A DNA stretch of 64,000 nucleotides from Lachnoanaerobaculum sp. ICM7. GTDB lineage: Bacteria > Bacillota > Clostridia > Lachnospirales > Lachnospiraceae. Location of the stretch: the NCBI RefSeq assembly GCF_000287675.1, contig NZ_ALJL01000005.1, positions 1-64,000 of the forward strand, given 5' to 3'. Below the pieces are notes generated by a model. The model was not told the origin of the DNA. It did not search any database and saw only the letters and a program-made list of their open reading frames with translations. How positions within the stretch are numbered: position 1 is the stretch's first letter; each line of letters starts with the position of its first letter. This document shows positions 53,010 through 62,095 of the stretch, piece by piece. The translations under genes and the position numbers were made by a program.

Positions 53010-55862
53010 CTACTCTGAAAGAGCTTTTTTAACGGCAGCTTTAATAGCATTTGATGAAAGAGTGGCATAACTTATAGCATCCACACCGTCAACTTCCGAT
53101 TTTTTCTTTCCGACAAGTTTTTCAAATATTTTCTGAGCTTTTCTCCAGAAAGGCTGATTTGAGCCTGAATAGGTATCATCATCTTCCACACTTATTATTT
53201 CACCTGTTTTTGCATTATAAACCACCTTTACTCTGGCGTCATAATCATATAAATCTACAGGTGCACTTGCAGTGACGGTCTTTGTAACTATTTCGTCCTT
53301 ATATTTAAGCCTTAGTCCCACATAGCCTTTGCCATAACGTGGGCTCTTATATTTAGTAAGATTTATGCCAAGTATATTATCACTCTTGTTAATAGTATTC
53401 TCAATTTCACCACCCTTTGAGTTCAATACTTTTACATTAAATGTAGACTTTGTCCAATTTTCATATTTCTTAGGAATCGTCACATCATATATCATATAAT
53501 GCGCATTGCTGTTTTCAAACTGTTCTCTTGTTATAGTCTCCTTTTTTAACAGTTCACTTCCGTCATAAAGCTCTACAGTAGAAGGAGTGTTTTCTGAAAC
53601 TATATCTACAACCTCTGTTTTAGGCTCCGGTTTAGAATCTGTTTTGGGTTCTGTTTTAGGCTCATTGTCTACATATTTGAATGAAAACATAATATAGCCG
53701 CCACTACCATGAAGAGCCATGTAATCCGGTAATTCAACATTTAAAATTGCCGTTCTTTTTTTTACGTTAATATTTAAAAGATTGCCTGATGCGTTGTATA
53801 CCTTTACAGTAAATGTGTCCTTATTCCATTTGCCCTCATATTTTTTCGGTATTTCAGTATTGAAAAAACTCATGTAGCCACTATTGTTTGTAAATTCTTC
53901 AAAACTGATGTTCTTTGTTACTACAAGCTTATCTTTATCGTAAATTTCAACCTTTGCAGGAGCATCATTATGCGGATCCGAAACATTTACATCAAATGTT
54001 TCAGTTACAGTCTTTCCGTCTATCTCATGGCTTACACTTATCTTTTTTGTGCCGATATCCGCAGTTGTAAAGATATACTTATTGTCAGGACTGAAACTGA
54101 ACTTATTTTCTCTTACAACTTCGAATGTAGTAAATGTTTTATTATTTCCATTCTTAGTTACAGCCTTTATAGCAATCTCATCTAAATTCAGCACATCTCC
54201 TACATAGAAGTTTTTCTTTACATTGTCAGATATTATTTCAAATGATGCTATGTCTGAAGAATCATGAGATGAATCAACTATTACAGCATAAGTTTCAAAT
54301 CCCCAGAAATCATACCCCTCATGGCTTATATTCTTCAGATTAAACTGCCACTGTGAAATATGGCTGTCATATTCACCATCTGTAAGTTTATTTTCTCCGT
54401 CAAAAATAGACATACCTGTTATCTTGCCTGCAGCCTCAATCTTATAACGGTACTCGTCATTACTCAGTTCTATTTTCTTTGTTTCTCCGGACTCATAATT
54501 AACCAAAATATGACTCGCATATTTTTTGGTTATCTTCTTTTCAGTCTGTATATCAGTTTCAAGCTTAATAAGAGCCGCATTCTGTCTAAATGTTACACGT
54601 CTAAACTCCCCTTGCTTTGGAAGTTCTGTACCGTTTGCAGGATCTGTAACTATTCCGTAGTTTACAAAATCATCAAAACCTATATCCTTTGTATCACCTG
54701 ACATATGAAGTCTAAGTACTGTATTTGTTAAATCAAGAGTCTTACCCTTTGCAACTCCGTCAGGCCTCTTTACAAATTCTATATAATCAATATCTGATTT
54801 CTTTCCGTCTTTTTTAAACTTTCTTGATCTTTCAAGTGCATTTTCTACAGCACTTACATGTCCTTTAGCAGTTTCTGTTGCACCGCTTACCGCATCATAG
54901 GCCTCTCCTGTACTGTTTTGAAGTTGCTTTGCAATCTCCTTGGTACTGTTAAGTCCTTCCAACATCTTTAAAATACGGTCTCTCTTTATTTCATAAGATC
55001 CGGCCTGTTTATCATCATCAGTATAAACGACCGAATCAACTTTTTCAATTTTACCGTCCTTAATAGTTACTTTAACTACATTTGGACCTCTCTGAATACT
55101 ATATCTACTCCATGTAGCTGTTCCATACCATTCCCCGTCTACAAGTTCGCCGCTGTTATCAGGTCTTATTACTACCGTATCATCACTTCCTGTATTCTCA
55201 TTATCAGTCTTTTTTTCAGGTTCTGATTTTGTGTCACTATTTTCTTTTTTAGTAGTATCAACCTTTTCTTCAGGCTTATTTATATCTTTGTTCTTAGGAG
55301 TTTCAGGCTCTACAACCTTATTCGGTGTTACCTGTTCAGTATTTTCAGGTGAATTTTCTTTAGAATTTTCCTTTCCGATTTCAGGCTTTGTATCCTCTGT
55401 CCTTTTATCAGGTTGTACAGGCTTTATGTTTTTTGTATCGGAACTTTTTGCTCCGCTATTTGTGCTATGAGAACTTCCTCCGGAATTACCGCCGTTTCTT
55501 TGCAGTCTTTTGGGTGAAACAGAATCAAGATAATAGTATTCACCGTCAATATACTGCCATCCTCTAAGCATTTCTCCAAACTTAGGATTTGAAGGTACGG
55601 AATTAAAATAATACCACTTACCTTCAATATTCTTCCATCCTGTTACCATCATACCGTTTTCAGGATCTATATAATATGAACCGTTTTCGGTATTGATCCA
55701 ACCCCTGACTTCATTATGACTTTCATCATAAAACTTCCAATTTCCTTCAATCAGCTCCCAATTACCTGCTGTAACTGCGGCAAAAGAACTGAAGTTACCT
55801 AAAATTACCGTCATTACAACGGCAAGCAATAATAAATATGCTTTATTTAATTTATTAATCAC
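53010..55862 (-). CDS. Large surface protein with cell-wall-binding repeats and FMN-binding domains
   Basis: 950 residues. Signal peptide (LLLLAVVMTVILGNFSSFAA); cell-wall (choline-binding-like) repeats at about 33-118 (GNWKFYDESHNEVRGWINTE, MVTGWKNIEGKWYYFNS, MLRGWQYIDGEYYYLDS); a Pro/Lys/Glu/Thr-rich linker to about 235; an FMN_bind domain at about 240-345 with the flavinylation motif AVSGATETAKG; Ig-like and two tandem repeated domains (VEIYDKDKLVVTKNISFEEF and VELYDGSELLKKETITREQF mark their starts); and a second, degenerate FMN_bind domain at the C-terminus (GVDAISYATLSSNAIKAAVK). No LPXTG motif. The start codon is GTG with GGGGGAA upstream. It may take part in extracellular electron transfer, by analogy with other flavinylated surface proteins; ApbE is not in this window. 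Confidence 0.88.
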   Translation of the reverse strand: MINKLNKAYLLLLAVVMTVILGNFSSFAAVTAGNWELIEGNWKFYDESHNEVRGWINTENGSYYIDPENGMMVTGWKNIEGKWYYFNSVPSNPKFGEMLRGWQYIDGEYYYLDSVSPKRLQRNGGNSGGSSHSTNSGAKSSDTKNIKPVQPDKRTEDTKPEIGKENSKENSPENTEQVTPNKVVEPETPKNKDINKPEEKVDTTKKENSDTKSEPEKKTDNENTGSDDTVVIRPDNSGELVDGEWYGTATWSRYSIQRGPNVVKVTIKDGKIEKVDSVVYTDDDKQAGSYEIKRDRILKMLEGLNSTKEIAKQLQNSTGEAYDAVSGATETAKGHVSAVENALERSRKFKKDGKKSDIDYIEFVKRPDGVAKGKTLDLTNTVLRLHMSGDTKDIGFDDFVNYGIVTDPANGTELPKQGEFRRVTFRQNAALIKLETDIQTEKKITKKYASHILVNYESGETKKIELSNDEYRYKIEAAGKITGMSIFDGENKLTDGEYDSHISQWQFNLKNISHEGYDFWGFETYAVIVDSSHDSSDIASFEIISDNVKKNFYVGDVLNLDEIAIKAVTKNGNNKTFTTFEVVRENKFSFSPDNKYIFTTADIGTKKISVSHEIDGKTVTETFDVNVSDPHNDAPAKVEIYDKDKLVVTKNISFEEFTNNSGYMSFFNTEIPKKYEGKWNKDTFTVKVYNASGNLLNINVKKRTAILNVELPDYMALHGSGGYIMFSFKYVDNEPKTEPKTDSKPEPKTEVVDIVSENTPSTVELYDGSELLKKETITREQFENSNAHYMIYDVTIPKKYENWTKSTFNVKVLNSKGGEIENTINKSDNILGINLTKYKSPRYGKGYVGLRLKYKDEIVTKTVTASAPVDLYDYDARVKVVYNAKTGEIISVEDDDTYSGSNQPFWRKAQKIFEKLVGKKKSEVDGVDAISYATLSSNAIKAAVKKALSE

Positions 55863-56181
55863 AATTTTTCCCCCATTTTATAATTTATATTAACGGAATA
55901 CAGTTGAAAACACTGCCACCTCCCTTCTTAATATATGAATTAATTTCAACATGTTTTCCGATTTTTGGTATAAAAAATAAAAGTACTAATCTTATTTATA
56001 AATTAGTGCTTAACTTTATAAATTAAAATATAAAAATATATTAAAAATTTACATATTTCTTAATGCTTGCTATTATATCATTATGTTATTTTGTTAGCAA
56101 TCCCTAACGCATTTATAATATATAACAATTTTTCATAAATATACGTTATAAACCTTAACCGTCAGTTATGCCTAATAATAT
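55863..56181. other. Long leader and upstream DNA of the surface protein gene
   Basis: About 320 bases, strongly AT-rich, without a recognisable gene. It contains a hairpin AGTACTAAT/ATTAGTGCT at 55982-56010 and a very short reading frame (seven codons, 55890-55913, minus strand) starting with GTG behind a strong AGGGAGGTGG. It ends at the ddh terminator. A clear promoter was not identified. Confidence 0.5.
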
Positions 56182-56221
56182 AAAAAATCCCTATAAGTTG
56201 ATACATAATCAACCTATAGGG
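56182..56221 (-). terminator. Terminator after ddh
   Basis: Minus strand CCCTATAGGTTGAT and ATCAACTTATAGGG, 14-base arms with two non-Watson-Crick positions, followed by ATTTTTTAT. Confidence 0.85.
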
Positions 56222-56241
56222 AAAATTTATCATTTATTACT

Positions 56242-57225
56242 TTATAAAAGATGTGCTCTCATTTCTTCGGCAGACATATCAAGAAGATATGCAGGTGGAA
56301 CATCAAATACTGTATGAGCTCCTATTTTACCTTCTTTATGCATACGATATACAGCTCTTGAATATGCAACAATTACAGACGCTGTGAACTCAGGATTTGA
56401 ATCAAGTTTTAAACTGTATTCGATAACATGATTGTTCTCATTATCCCAACCTGTTTTACCTGTTCTTATAACAAATCCTCCATGTGGAAGTCTTGAATGA
56501 TTTTTCTTCATTTCTTCCATGGAAATAAAGTGTACAGTTGTGTCATAATCTGCGAAATAATTCGGCATTGTCTTTATTTCATTTTCAATTCTTGCCTTGT
56601 CCGCACCTTCCTTTGCAACTACATAGCATTCTCTTGTATGCTTCTGTCTTGTACTAAGTTCAGGATTGCTGCCGCTTCTTACAGCTTCAAGTGCCGCTTC
56701 AACAGGAACTGTATACTGTCTTGCATCAACAACACCTTCAATTCTTCTTATAGCATCTGAATGTCCCTGACTTACTCCCTTACCCCAGAAAGTATAGTCT
56801 GCACCTGTAGGAAGAACCGCATTTGCATAAACTCTGTTTAATGAAAACATACCCGGATCCCATCCTGCAGATATAAGTCCGAAATGATGACTTACCTTTG
56901 CGGCATCATCTACTCTTTCAAAATGCTCAGGAATATTTGCATGAGTATCAAAGCTGTCAACAACATTGAAATACTTAGCATACTCAGGGGTTTGCTTAGG
57001 TAAGTCTGTAGCACTTCCTCCGCAAAGTATCATTACATCAATATCATCTTTATAATTTAAAACATTTTCAATATTTTCAACTTTAGCATCAGATGTAAGA
57101 ATCTTTACACTTGAAGGATCTCTTCTTGTAAATACTGCGACAAGCTTCATGTCCTTTGTATGTTTGATAGCACACTCAATTCCTCTTCCAAGGTTACCAT
57201 ATCCCAAAATACCTATTCTTATCAT
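56242..57225 (-). CDS. ddh: meso-Diaminopimelate dehydrogenase
   Basis: NADPH-dependent single-step route from tetrahydrodipicolinate to meso-diaminopimelate for lysine and cell-wall synthesis. N-terminal Rossmann motif RIGILGYGNLGRGIECAI, then DSFDTHANIPEHFERVD, SAGWDPGMFSLNRVYANA and FWGKGVSQGHSDAIRRIEGV are diagnostic. I prefer the ATG at 57225 (GGTGAG upstream, 327 residues) over one at 57240. Confidence 0.95.
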   Translation of the reverse strand: MIRIGILGYGNLGRGIECAIKHTKDMKLVAVFTRRDPSSVKILTSDAKVENIENVLNYKDDIDVMILCGGSATDLPKQTPEYAKYFNVVDSFDTHANIPEHFERVDDAAKVSHHFGLISAGWDPGMFSLNRVYANAVLPTGADYTFWGKGVSQGHSDAIRRIEGVVDARQYTVPVEAALEAVRSGSNPELSTRQKHTRECYVVAKEGADKARIENEIKTMPNYFADYDTTVHFISMEEMKKNHSRLPHGGFVIRTGKTGWDNENNHVIEYSLKLDSNPEFTASVIVAYSRAVYRMHKEGKIGAHTVFDVPPAYLLDMSAEEMRAHLL

Positions 57226-57303
57226 TTTCTCACCAGCCATCAGCTAAATTAATCAACCGGGCAAATCCTTTCTTAATTGCTTTAACATACATAGATCTTA
57301 ATG

Positions 57304-57350
57304 AAAAAGGATAGAACTACTCCAAGACTCCACTTTGAGCATTCTATCCT
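57304..57350 (-). promoter_or_regulatory. Terminator-like hairpin in the ddh leader (possible attenuator)
   Basis: Minus strand AGGATAGAA and TTCTATCCT arms (9 bases, perfect) enclosing 25 bases, followed by TTTTT. It stands between cbiN and ddh, about 80 bases before the ddh start and downstream of a possible promoter at 57423-57394, so it may either end the cbi transcript or attenuate ddh. No riboswitch family was recognised. Confidence 0.55.
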
Positions 57351-57393
57351 AAATATGTAAATCATTCACAACGAACTATGTTGTTTGCTGTAT

Positions 57394-57423
57394 ATATAAT
57401 AATACTTTTTTAAAAAATTGCAA
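57394..57423 (-). promoter_or_regulatory. Possible ddh promoter
   Basis: Minus strand TTGCAA (57423-57418) with TTATAT 18 bases downstream (57399-57394). It starts upstream of the terminator-like hairpin and just after the cbiN stop. Confidence 0.35.
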
Positions 57424-57452
57424 GAACTTTTTCAAATCTTTCTTTCACTGTA

Positions 57453-57770
57453 TCATTCTTTGCTTTTATCTTCGTGCTTTTTCCTTTCAACAAGTCTTCC
57501 CATATAGAATGCAATTATCCCTACACCTATACCTGTCTGAACACAGAAAAGCAGGCTTTCAACCTCACCCGGAAGTTCCTTTCCCAGTGCGGTTTCTATA
57601 ATAGGATTAAACCAAGGCTCATATTCTCCGCCCTGAATCTCCGATACAACTTCACTTCCGGCATCATCAGAACCTCCGAACTCGGCATTCTTTAACATAA
57701 ACAAAGGTACAACAGCCATCAGTACGACTATTACAAGCAGACTTATAACAATTTTTTTATTCTTTGACAT
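57453..57770 (-). CDS. cbiN: Cobalt ECF transporter small subunit CbiN
   Basis: 105-residue protein with an N-terminal helix (IVISLLVIVVLMAVVPLFML), a middle extracytoplasmic part with AEFGGSDDAGSEVVSEI and YEPWFNPIIETALGKELPGE typical of CbiN, and a C-terminal helix (LLFCVQTGIGVGIIAFYMG). Accessory subunit needed with CbiM for Co2+ uptake. Touches the cbiM stop. Confidence 0.94.
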   Translation of the reverse strand: MSKNKKIVISLLVIVVLMAVVPLFMLKNAEFGGSDDAGSEVVSEIQGGEYEPWFNPIIETALGKELPGEVESLLFCVQTGIGVGIIAFYMGRLVERKKHEDKSKE

Positions 57771-58522
57771 TAATTACTACCTCCCTCAATAAATCCGATT
57801 TCCTTAAGCTCAGGTTGTGCATATGTCTTAAGTCCGATTACTATAATGACGGTAAGCATACCTTCTATTATCGCAAGCGGTACCTGTGTAGGTGCAAATA
57901 CCAACAAGAACTTGCCTGCAGAAGCCATAACTCCACCGTCTTTCATAGGATATGCAAATGCAAGCTGGAACGCAGTTACGACATAGGTAAGTAAATCACC
58001 TATGAATGCAGCAAGAAAAATAGAAACATTGTCATTTACCTTTGATTTTTTACAAATCTTATAAACTATAAATGATACAAAAGGTCCGGCAATTGCCATT
58101 GAAAAAGTATTTGCTCCAAGTGTGGTAAAGCCGCCATGTGCCAAAAGCAGTGCCTGAAATATAAGTACTATAATACCAAGAATACTTACAGCACTTGGTC
58201 CGAATAAAATAGCCGCAAGTCCTGTACCGGTCATATGTGAGCAAGATCCCGTTACTGAAGGAATCTTAAGCGATGAAAGTACAAATACAAAAGCACCCGA
58301 CATCGCTAAAAGTGTAATTGCCTTCCTATCCTTAGCCACTGTCTTTTTAATTGACATATAACCTGCAATTAAAAACGGAAACGAAATAAGACTCCATGCT
58401 ATTACATGTCCTACAGGTAAATAACCCTCCATAATGTGCATGGCATTGGCTGTAAACGGCAGCGCAAAACTGAACGCAAAAATTATTGCCAATGTCATTA
58501 AAATTTTCTCTTGTTTTCTCAT
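57770..58522 (-). CDS. cbiM: Cobalt ECF transporter substrate-binding subunit CbiM
   Basis: 250 residues. A signal-peptide-like N-terminus ([19 protein letters not shown]) is followed by [16 protein letters not shown]; in CbiM the N-terminal Met-His after cleavage is part of the metal site. The remaining helices include [20 protein letters not shown], a second conserved segment. AGGAGG precedes the ATG. Confidence 0.95.
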   Translation of the reverse strand: MRKQEKILMTLAIIFAFSFALPFTANAMHIMEGYLPVGHVIAWSLISFPFLIAGYMSIKKTVAKDRKAITLLAMSGAFVFVLSSLKIPSVTGSCSHMTGTGLAAILFGPSAVSILGIIVLIFQALLLAHGGFTTLGANTFSMAIAGPFVSFIVYKICKKSKVNDNVSIFLAAFIGDLLTYVVTAFQLAFAYPMKDGGVMASAGKFLLVFAPTQVPLAIIEGMLTVIIVIGLKTYAQPELKEIGFIEGGSN

Positions 58523-58560
58523 GAAATCCTCCTAAAAATATTTTTTTATTAACTCAAGCT

Positions 58561-59394
58561 TTAGTCTTGAGGAATAAACATCTTTTTAAACTCATCTATA
58601 TTTCTTGCAGGTTTATCACCTGAATTTAGTACCTTGTTTTTTACAAGTGATTCAAAAACTTCCAAAAGTATAGGCTTTTTAAGATTAGCTCTTTTTAAAA
58701 CCGCTTCATCACTAAGTACACTGACAGGATCCGCATCGGCAATTATATTACCCTCACAAAATACCACTATTCTGTCCGCCCATCTAAAAGCAAACTCCAA
58801 ATCATGAGTTGAAATCACCAAAGTTTTACCGTCTACACTTAATTTGTCCAAGACACCTTCAAATATAGATATATTTTGCGGATCCAGTGATGCCGTAGGT
58901 TCATCAAATATTATTATTTCGGAATCCATTGCTATAATATCAGCTATGCTTACTCTTTTTTTCTCACCACCGCTTAAATAATGTGGCGGCCTGTCTATAA
59001 GATGCAAAATATCCATATAATTTAAAGAATTGTAAACTCTTTTTTCAACTTCATCCCTGCTTAAGCCAAGATTCAAAGGCCCGAAGCTTACCTCCGCCCT
59101 TACAGTTGAGGCAATTATTTGATTATCTGCATCTTGAAAAACAATTCCCACATTTTTTCTAAGCTCTTTTACCGAAGATTTATTTATAAGTTTATCTCTG
59201 TAATACAATGCTCCACTTTCAGGCTTTAAAACACCGTTTATATTTAAAAAGAAAGTAGACTTTCCCGACCCGTTGGCTCCAAGAATTGCGAGTCTTTCAC
59301 CTTCATATACATCTAAAGAAACACCTTTTAAAACCTCATGTTCTCCTGTGTATGAATAGTGGAGGTTTTCAGCCCTTAAAATAACTTTATTCAT
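58561..59394 (-). CDS. cbiO: Cobalt ECF transporter ATPase CbiO
   Basis: 277-residue ATPase: Walker A LGANGSGKSTFFLNING, Q-loop VFQDADNQIIAS, signature LSGGEKKRVSIADII, Walker B EIIIFDEPTASLDP and H-loop ISTHD. The DADNQIIAS loop is typical of ECF-type ATPases. It lies between cbiQ and cbiM. Confidence 0.95.
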   Translation of the reverse strand: MNKVILRAENLHYSYTGEHEVLKGVSLDVYEGERLAILGANGSGKSTFFLNINGVLKPESGALYYRDKLINKSSVKELRKNVGIVFQDADNQIIASTVRAEVSFGPLNLGLSRDEVEKRVYNSLNYMDILHLIDRPPHYLSGGEKKRVSIADIIAMDSEIIIFDEPTASLDPQNISIFEGVLDKLSVDGKTLVISTHDLEFAFRWADRIVVFCEGNIIADADPVSVLSDEAVLKRANLKKPILLEVFESLVKNKVLNSGDKPARNIDEFKKMFIPQD

Positions 59395-59422
59395 ATAATA
59401 TTCCCCATTCTGATATATTCTG

Positions 59423-60223
59423 TTAAATATTGAATCCTAATGTAAAAAGCCATATAAGAAACATAAATAAAATGCTTATAAAAACAACAAAAATATGATT
59501 TTTATTCAAACTCTTCTTATCTTCAAGAAAATTCAAATCGCCGTCAAAGCATCTGGCTTCCATTGCGGTATAGTAAGCATTAGCCTTTTTTAAAGATACT
59601 ACCAAAATATTGCTTGCTATATTTCCGAATGTAGAAATTGAAGTCTTAAAATTATGATATCCCATCCTGGACATTGCGGAGTTTTTCATATTTGAATAGC
59701 TTTCAATAAGTATAAATATAAATCTGTATATAAGATTCATAAGCTCAATTATAAGCTTCGGAACATGAAGTTTTCTTAGAGCATTAATTATTTCATATGG
59801 CATGGTTGAAAGAATCAATCCTTGCATAACACTTACACATGCTAAAACTTTAATAATCAGTTTGGCAGTTTCAATCAATTGATCCTTTGAAGTATAAATA
59901 TAGAAAAAACCTATCTTTATATGAAATTCTCCCATATATTCAGCTGAAATCCCCAAAGCAATTCCTATACTCGCCAGGATAATAAAGCTTAAAGGTGTAA
60001 GAAGAATGGAAATATATTCTTTAAAATCCATACCTCCAAGACTTACAGTTAAAAAAAACATTAAAAAAAGTACATATCCGGATACAAAAATATTATTGAA
60101 TATTATTGTTAAAATAAGAGTTAATAAAGCAGATATAAGTTTAAACTCCGGATTGATACTTTTAAGCTTTGATTTAAAAGCATATAAATCTATTGAGAAA
60201 TATCCGCCATGTTGATGTGCCAT
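59423..60223 (-). CDS. cbiQ: Cobalt ECF transporter transmembrane subunit CbiQ
   Basis: 266 residues with several membrane helices. The coupling-helix motif ESYSNMKNSAMSRMGYHNFK and the second Arg-containing motif YYTAMEARCFDGD are hallmarks of the T component. It begins with AHQHGGYFSIDLYAFKSKLK. First gene after the cobalamin riboswitch; order cbiQ-cbiO-cbiM-cbiN. Confidence 0.93.
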   Translation of the reverse strand: MAHQHGGYFSIDLYAFKSKLKSINPEFKLISALLTLILTIIFNNIFVSGYVLFLMFFLTVSLGGMDFKEYISILLTPLSFIILASIGIALGISAEYMGEFHIKIGFFYIYTSKDQLIETAKLIIKVLACVSVMQGLILSTMPYEIINALRKLHVPKLIIELMNLIYRFIFILIESYSNMKNSAMSRMGYHNFKTSISTFGNIASNILVVSLKKANAYYTAMEARCFDGDLNFLEDKKSLNKNHIFVVFISILFMFLIWLFTLGFNI

Positions 60224-60234
60224 ATAAATTCCCT

Positions 60235-60307
60235 CAAAAAAATAACTGCCTACAAGGTATAACAGGTTCCGCTCTAAATAAACCTGTTGATCCCTTGCAA
60301 GCAGCTA
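60235..60307 (-). terminator. Riboswitch-controlled terminator before cbiQ
   Basis: Long hairpin on the minus strand, AGCTGCTTGCAAGG pairing with CCTTGTAGGCAG and inner AACAGGTT/AACCTGTT arms, followed by TTATTTTTTT. Its T tract touches the cbiQ ribosome site, so termination would shut off the whole cobalt-uptake operon. Confidence 0.75.
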
Positions 60308-60465
60308 ATATTAGTAAATTAACCACATTTTTAGAAAATCAAAATACAAGCAAACATAATCAGTCATAAAACAAGTAAAATGGTGTCCTAAAACAATAAA
60401 CCGTCATAAATAAAGGCTTTTGGGATCGTAAAACCGGTCTTTGCTTATACAAAATAAGCATATAT
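60308..60465 (-). promoter_or_regulatory. Linker of the riboswitch expression platform
   Basis: AT-rich segment between aptamer and terminator. It holds a small hairpin GCTTAT/ATAAGC at 60443-60459 and no ORF; it may contain the antiterminator. Confidence 0.4.
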
Positions 60466-60626
60466 TACATAGATGTATCCTGACTTAAATTCTAATAAAA
60501 CTTATTAGAAGACCCAACCTTCCCATTTTATAAAACAGTGGTAAAAAAGAGTCTATTAATTATCACAGTAGCGTCCCTGTGCGGGATTTTCACCCGACTT
60601 CCTATGCAAAGCATAAAATCTATGTA
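60466..60626 (-). ncRNA. Cobalamin riboswitch aptamer
   Basis: Minus strand, upstream of cbiQ. P1 is formed by ATCTATGTA/TACATAGAT at 60618-60626 and 60466-60474. Conserved blocks are visible: GGTGAAAATCCCGCACAGGG, the B12-box variant GCTACTGTGA, GGGAAGGTTGGGTCTTC, and AAGTCAGGATAC near the 3' end. Adenosylcobalamin binding would favour the downstream terminator and turn off cobalt uptake. Confidence 0.92.
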
Positions 60627-60675
60627 CTTGTTAAAGATTATCATAATATTTCATTAAAATCAAGATTTTTAAATA

Positions 60676-62016
60676 TTACATTGCAAATAAGTCATTCAGA
60701 CTTTCTGACATTGTAGGATGTGTAAATATAAAGTTTGCTATATCCTTTGCCTTGATACCATGATCCATTGCAAGCTTTATAAAGTTGATCATTTCATATG
60801 ACTCTTCACAGAAAAGCTCTGCACCCAGAATAGTTCCGTCCGATGCAACCAAAGCCTTCAACAGTCCATCAGTTTTTCTTAAAACCTTAGCCTTTGGAAT
60901 CGCATTAGCGCTGAGGCTTAAAACTTTGTATTCCACTCCTGCCGCCTTTGCATCCTTTTCACTCATTCCCACTCTTGAGAACGGAGGATTTATAAATACC
61001 GAGTATGAGAATGCACCTCTGTTCTCAGTAGTTCTCTTATCCTCTCCCATTATCTCATCCCAGATAATTCTGCTGTCATCAAGTGAAATATATGTAAACT
61101 GAAGCTTACCGCAAACATCACCTGCCGCCCAGATATTATTTGCACTTGTCTTTAAATGCTCATCTGTAACTACGCCACCTCTGTCAGTGAGCTTAACTCC
61201 CGCATTTTCGCATCCAAGGCCGTCAGTATTAGGTCTACGACCAACAGCAAGTAAAATTGCATCAGATTCCAAAGTCTTTGACTCTCCTGCAACCTCATAA
61301 TATAATTTGCCTTCTTCGGCTTTGGTCACCTTAGCGCCTGTAACTATCTCTACAGACTTCGCTTCCAATACTTCACGGATAGCCTTAGCAATATCCTCAT
61401 CTTCTCTAGGTAAGAATTCATCACCGTCTTGAACTACAGTTACCTTACTTCCGAAATCTGCATACATAGATGCAAACTCCAGTCCGATATATCCTCCACC
61501 TACAATAGTAAGTCTTTTCGGTAATTCTTCAAGATTCATAATAGACTCTGATGTATATACGCCTTTACTGTCGGCTCCTTCAATCTTAGGTATTACTGTA
61601 ACAGATCCGGTATTTATAATAAACTTCTCAGCTTCAATTTCCACATTTCCGTCTTTAGTTGAAACAATTATATGATGGTCATCTTTAAATGACGCCATAC
61701 CGTCAATTATATCAACTCCTGCACCTGCTATCTTATCATAATTTGCCTTATTAAGAGCAGCTATAAGTTTTTTCTTTTCAGCTACCGCCTCCTGGTAATG
61801 CTGTGCTTTTTTATCAAACTCTCCTGTTGGAGATTTTGATGCATCCGTTATAAGACGCTTTGAAGGAATACAACCTACATTAATGCAGGTACCTCCATAC
61901 ATATTTTTATCTTTCTCAATTAAAGCAACACTCTTACCGGATATACTGAATTTTGCGGCAAGTGTCTTTCCCGCTTTACCAAAACCGATAACAACTATAT
62001 CATAATTAGCTTTCAT
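60676..62016 (-). CDS. FAD-dependent pyridine nucleotide-disulfide oxidoreductase (RclA/mercuric reductase-like)
   Basis: 446 residues. N-terminal FAD site YDIVVIGFGKAGKTLAAKF, redox-active pair GGTCINVGCIPSKRL, NAD site LTIVGGGYIGLEFASMYADF, second FAD motif NIWAAGDVCGKLQFTYIS, and the C-terminal dimerisation domain ending in a FIFTHPTMSESLNDLF His-Pro motif. No lipoyl-complex genes lie nearby, so a dihydrolipoamide role is unlikely; it is closer to YkgC/RclA-type thiol-stress reductases. The substrate is uncertain. Confidence 0.9.
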   Translation of the reverse strand: MKANYDIVVIGFGKAGKTLAAKFSISGKSVALIEKDKNMYGGTCINVGCIPSKRLITDASKSPTGEFDKKAQHYQEAVAEKKKLIAALNKANYDKIAGAGVDIIDGMASFKDDHHIIVSTKDGNVEIEAEKFIINTGSVTVIPKIEGADSKGVYTSESIMNLEELPKRLTIVGGGYIGLEFASMYADFGSKVTVVQDGDEFLPREDEDIAKAIREVLEAKSVEIVTGAKVTKAEEGKLYYEVAGESKTLESDAILLAVGRRPNTDGLGCENAGVKLTDRGGVVTDEHLKTSANNIWAAGDVCGKLQFTYISLDDSRIIWDEIMGEDKRTTENRGAFSYSVFINPPFSRVGMSEKDAKAAGVEYKVLSLSANAIPKAKVLRKTDGLLKALVASDGTILGAELFCEESYEMINFIKLAMDHGIKAKDIANFIFTHPTMSESLNDLFAM

Positions 62017-62049
62017 AAGCTTTACTTCCTTTCAATTTGATTTTATATT

Positions 62050-62078
62050 ATTATACACCCAATTTTATACAATTGAAA
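62050..62078 (-). promoter_or_regulatory. Probable promoter of the disulfide oxidoreductase gene
   Basis: Minus strand TTTCAA (62078-62073), 17-base spacer, perfect TATAAT (62055-62050), 34 bases before the ATG. Confidence 0.6.
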
Positions 62079-62095
62079 TACTTAAAATTAAATAA

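Noticed and set aside
60676-62016. Dihydrolipoamide dehydrogenase of a 2-oxo acid complex
   Set aside because: No E1/E2 genes or lipoyl domain nearby, and the protein resembles RclA/mercuric reductase-like members more closely.
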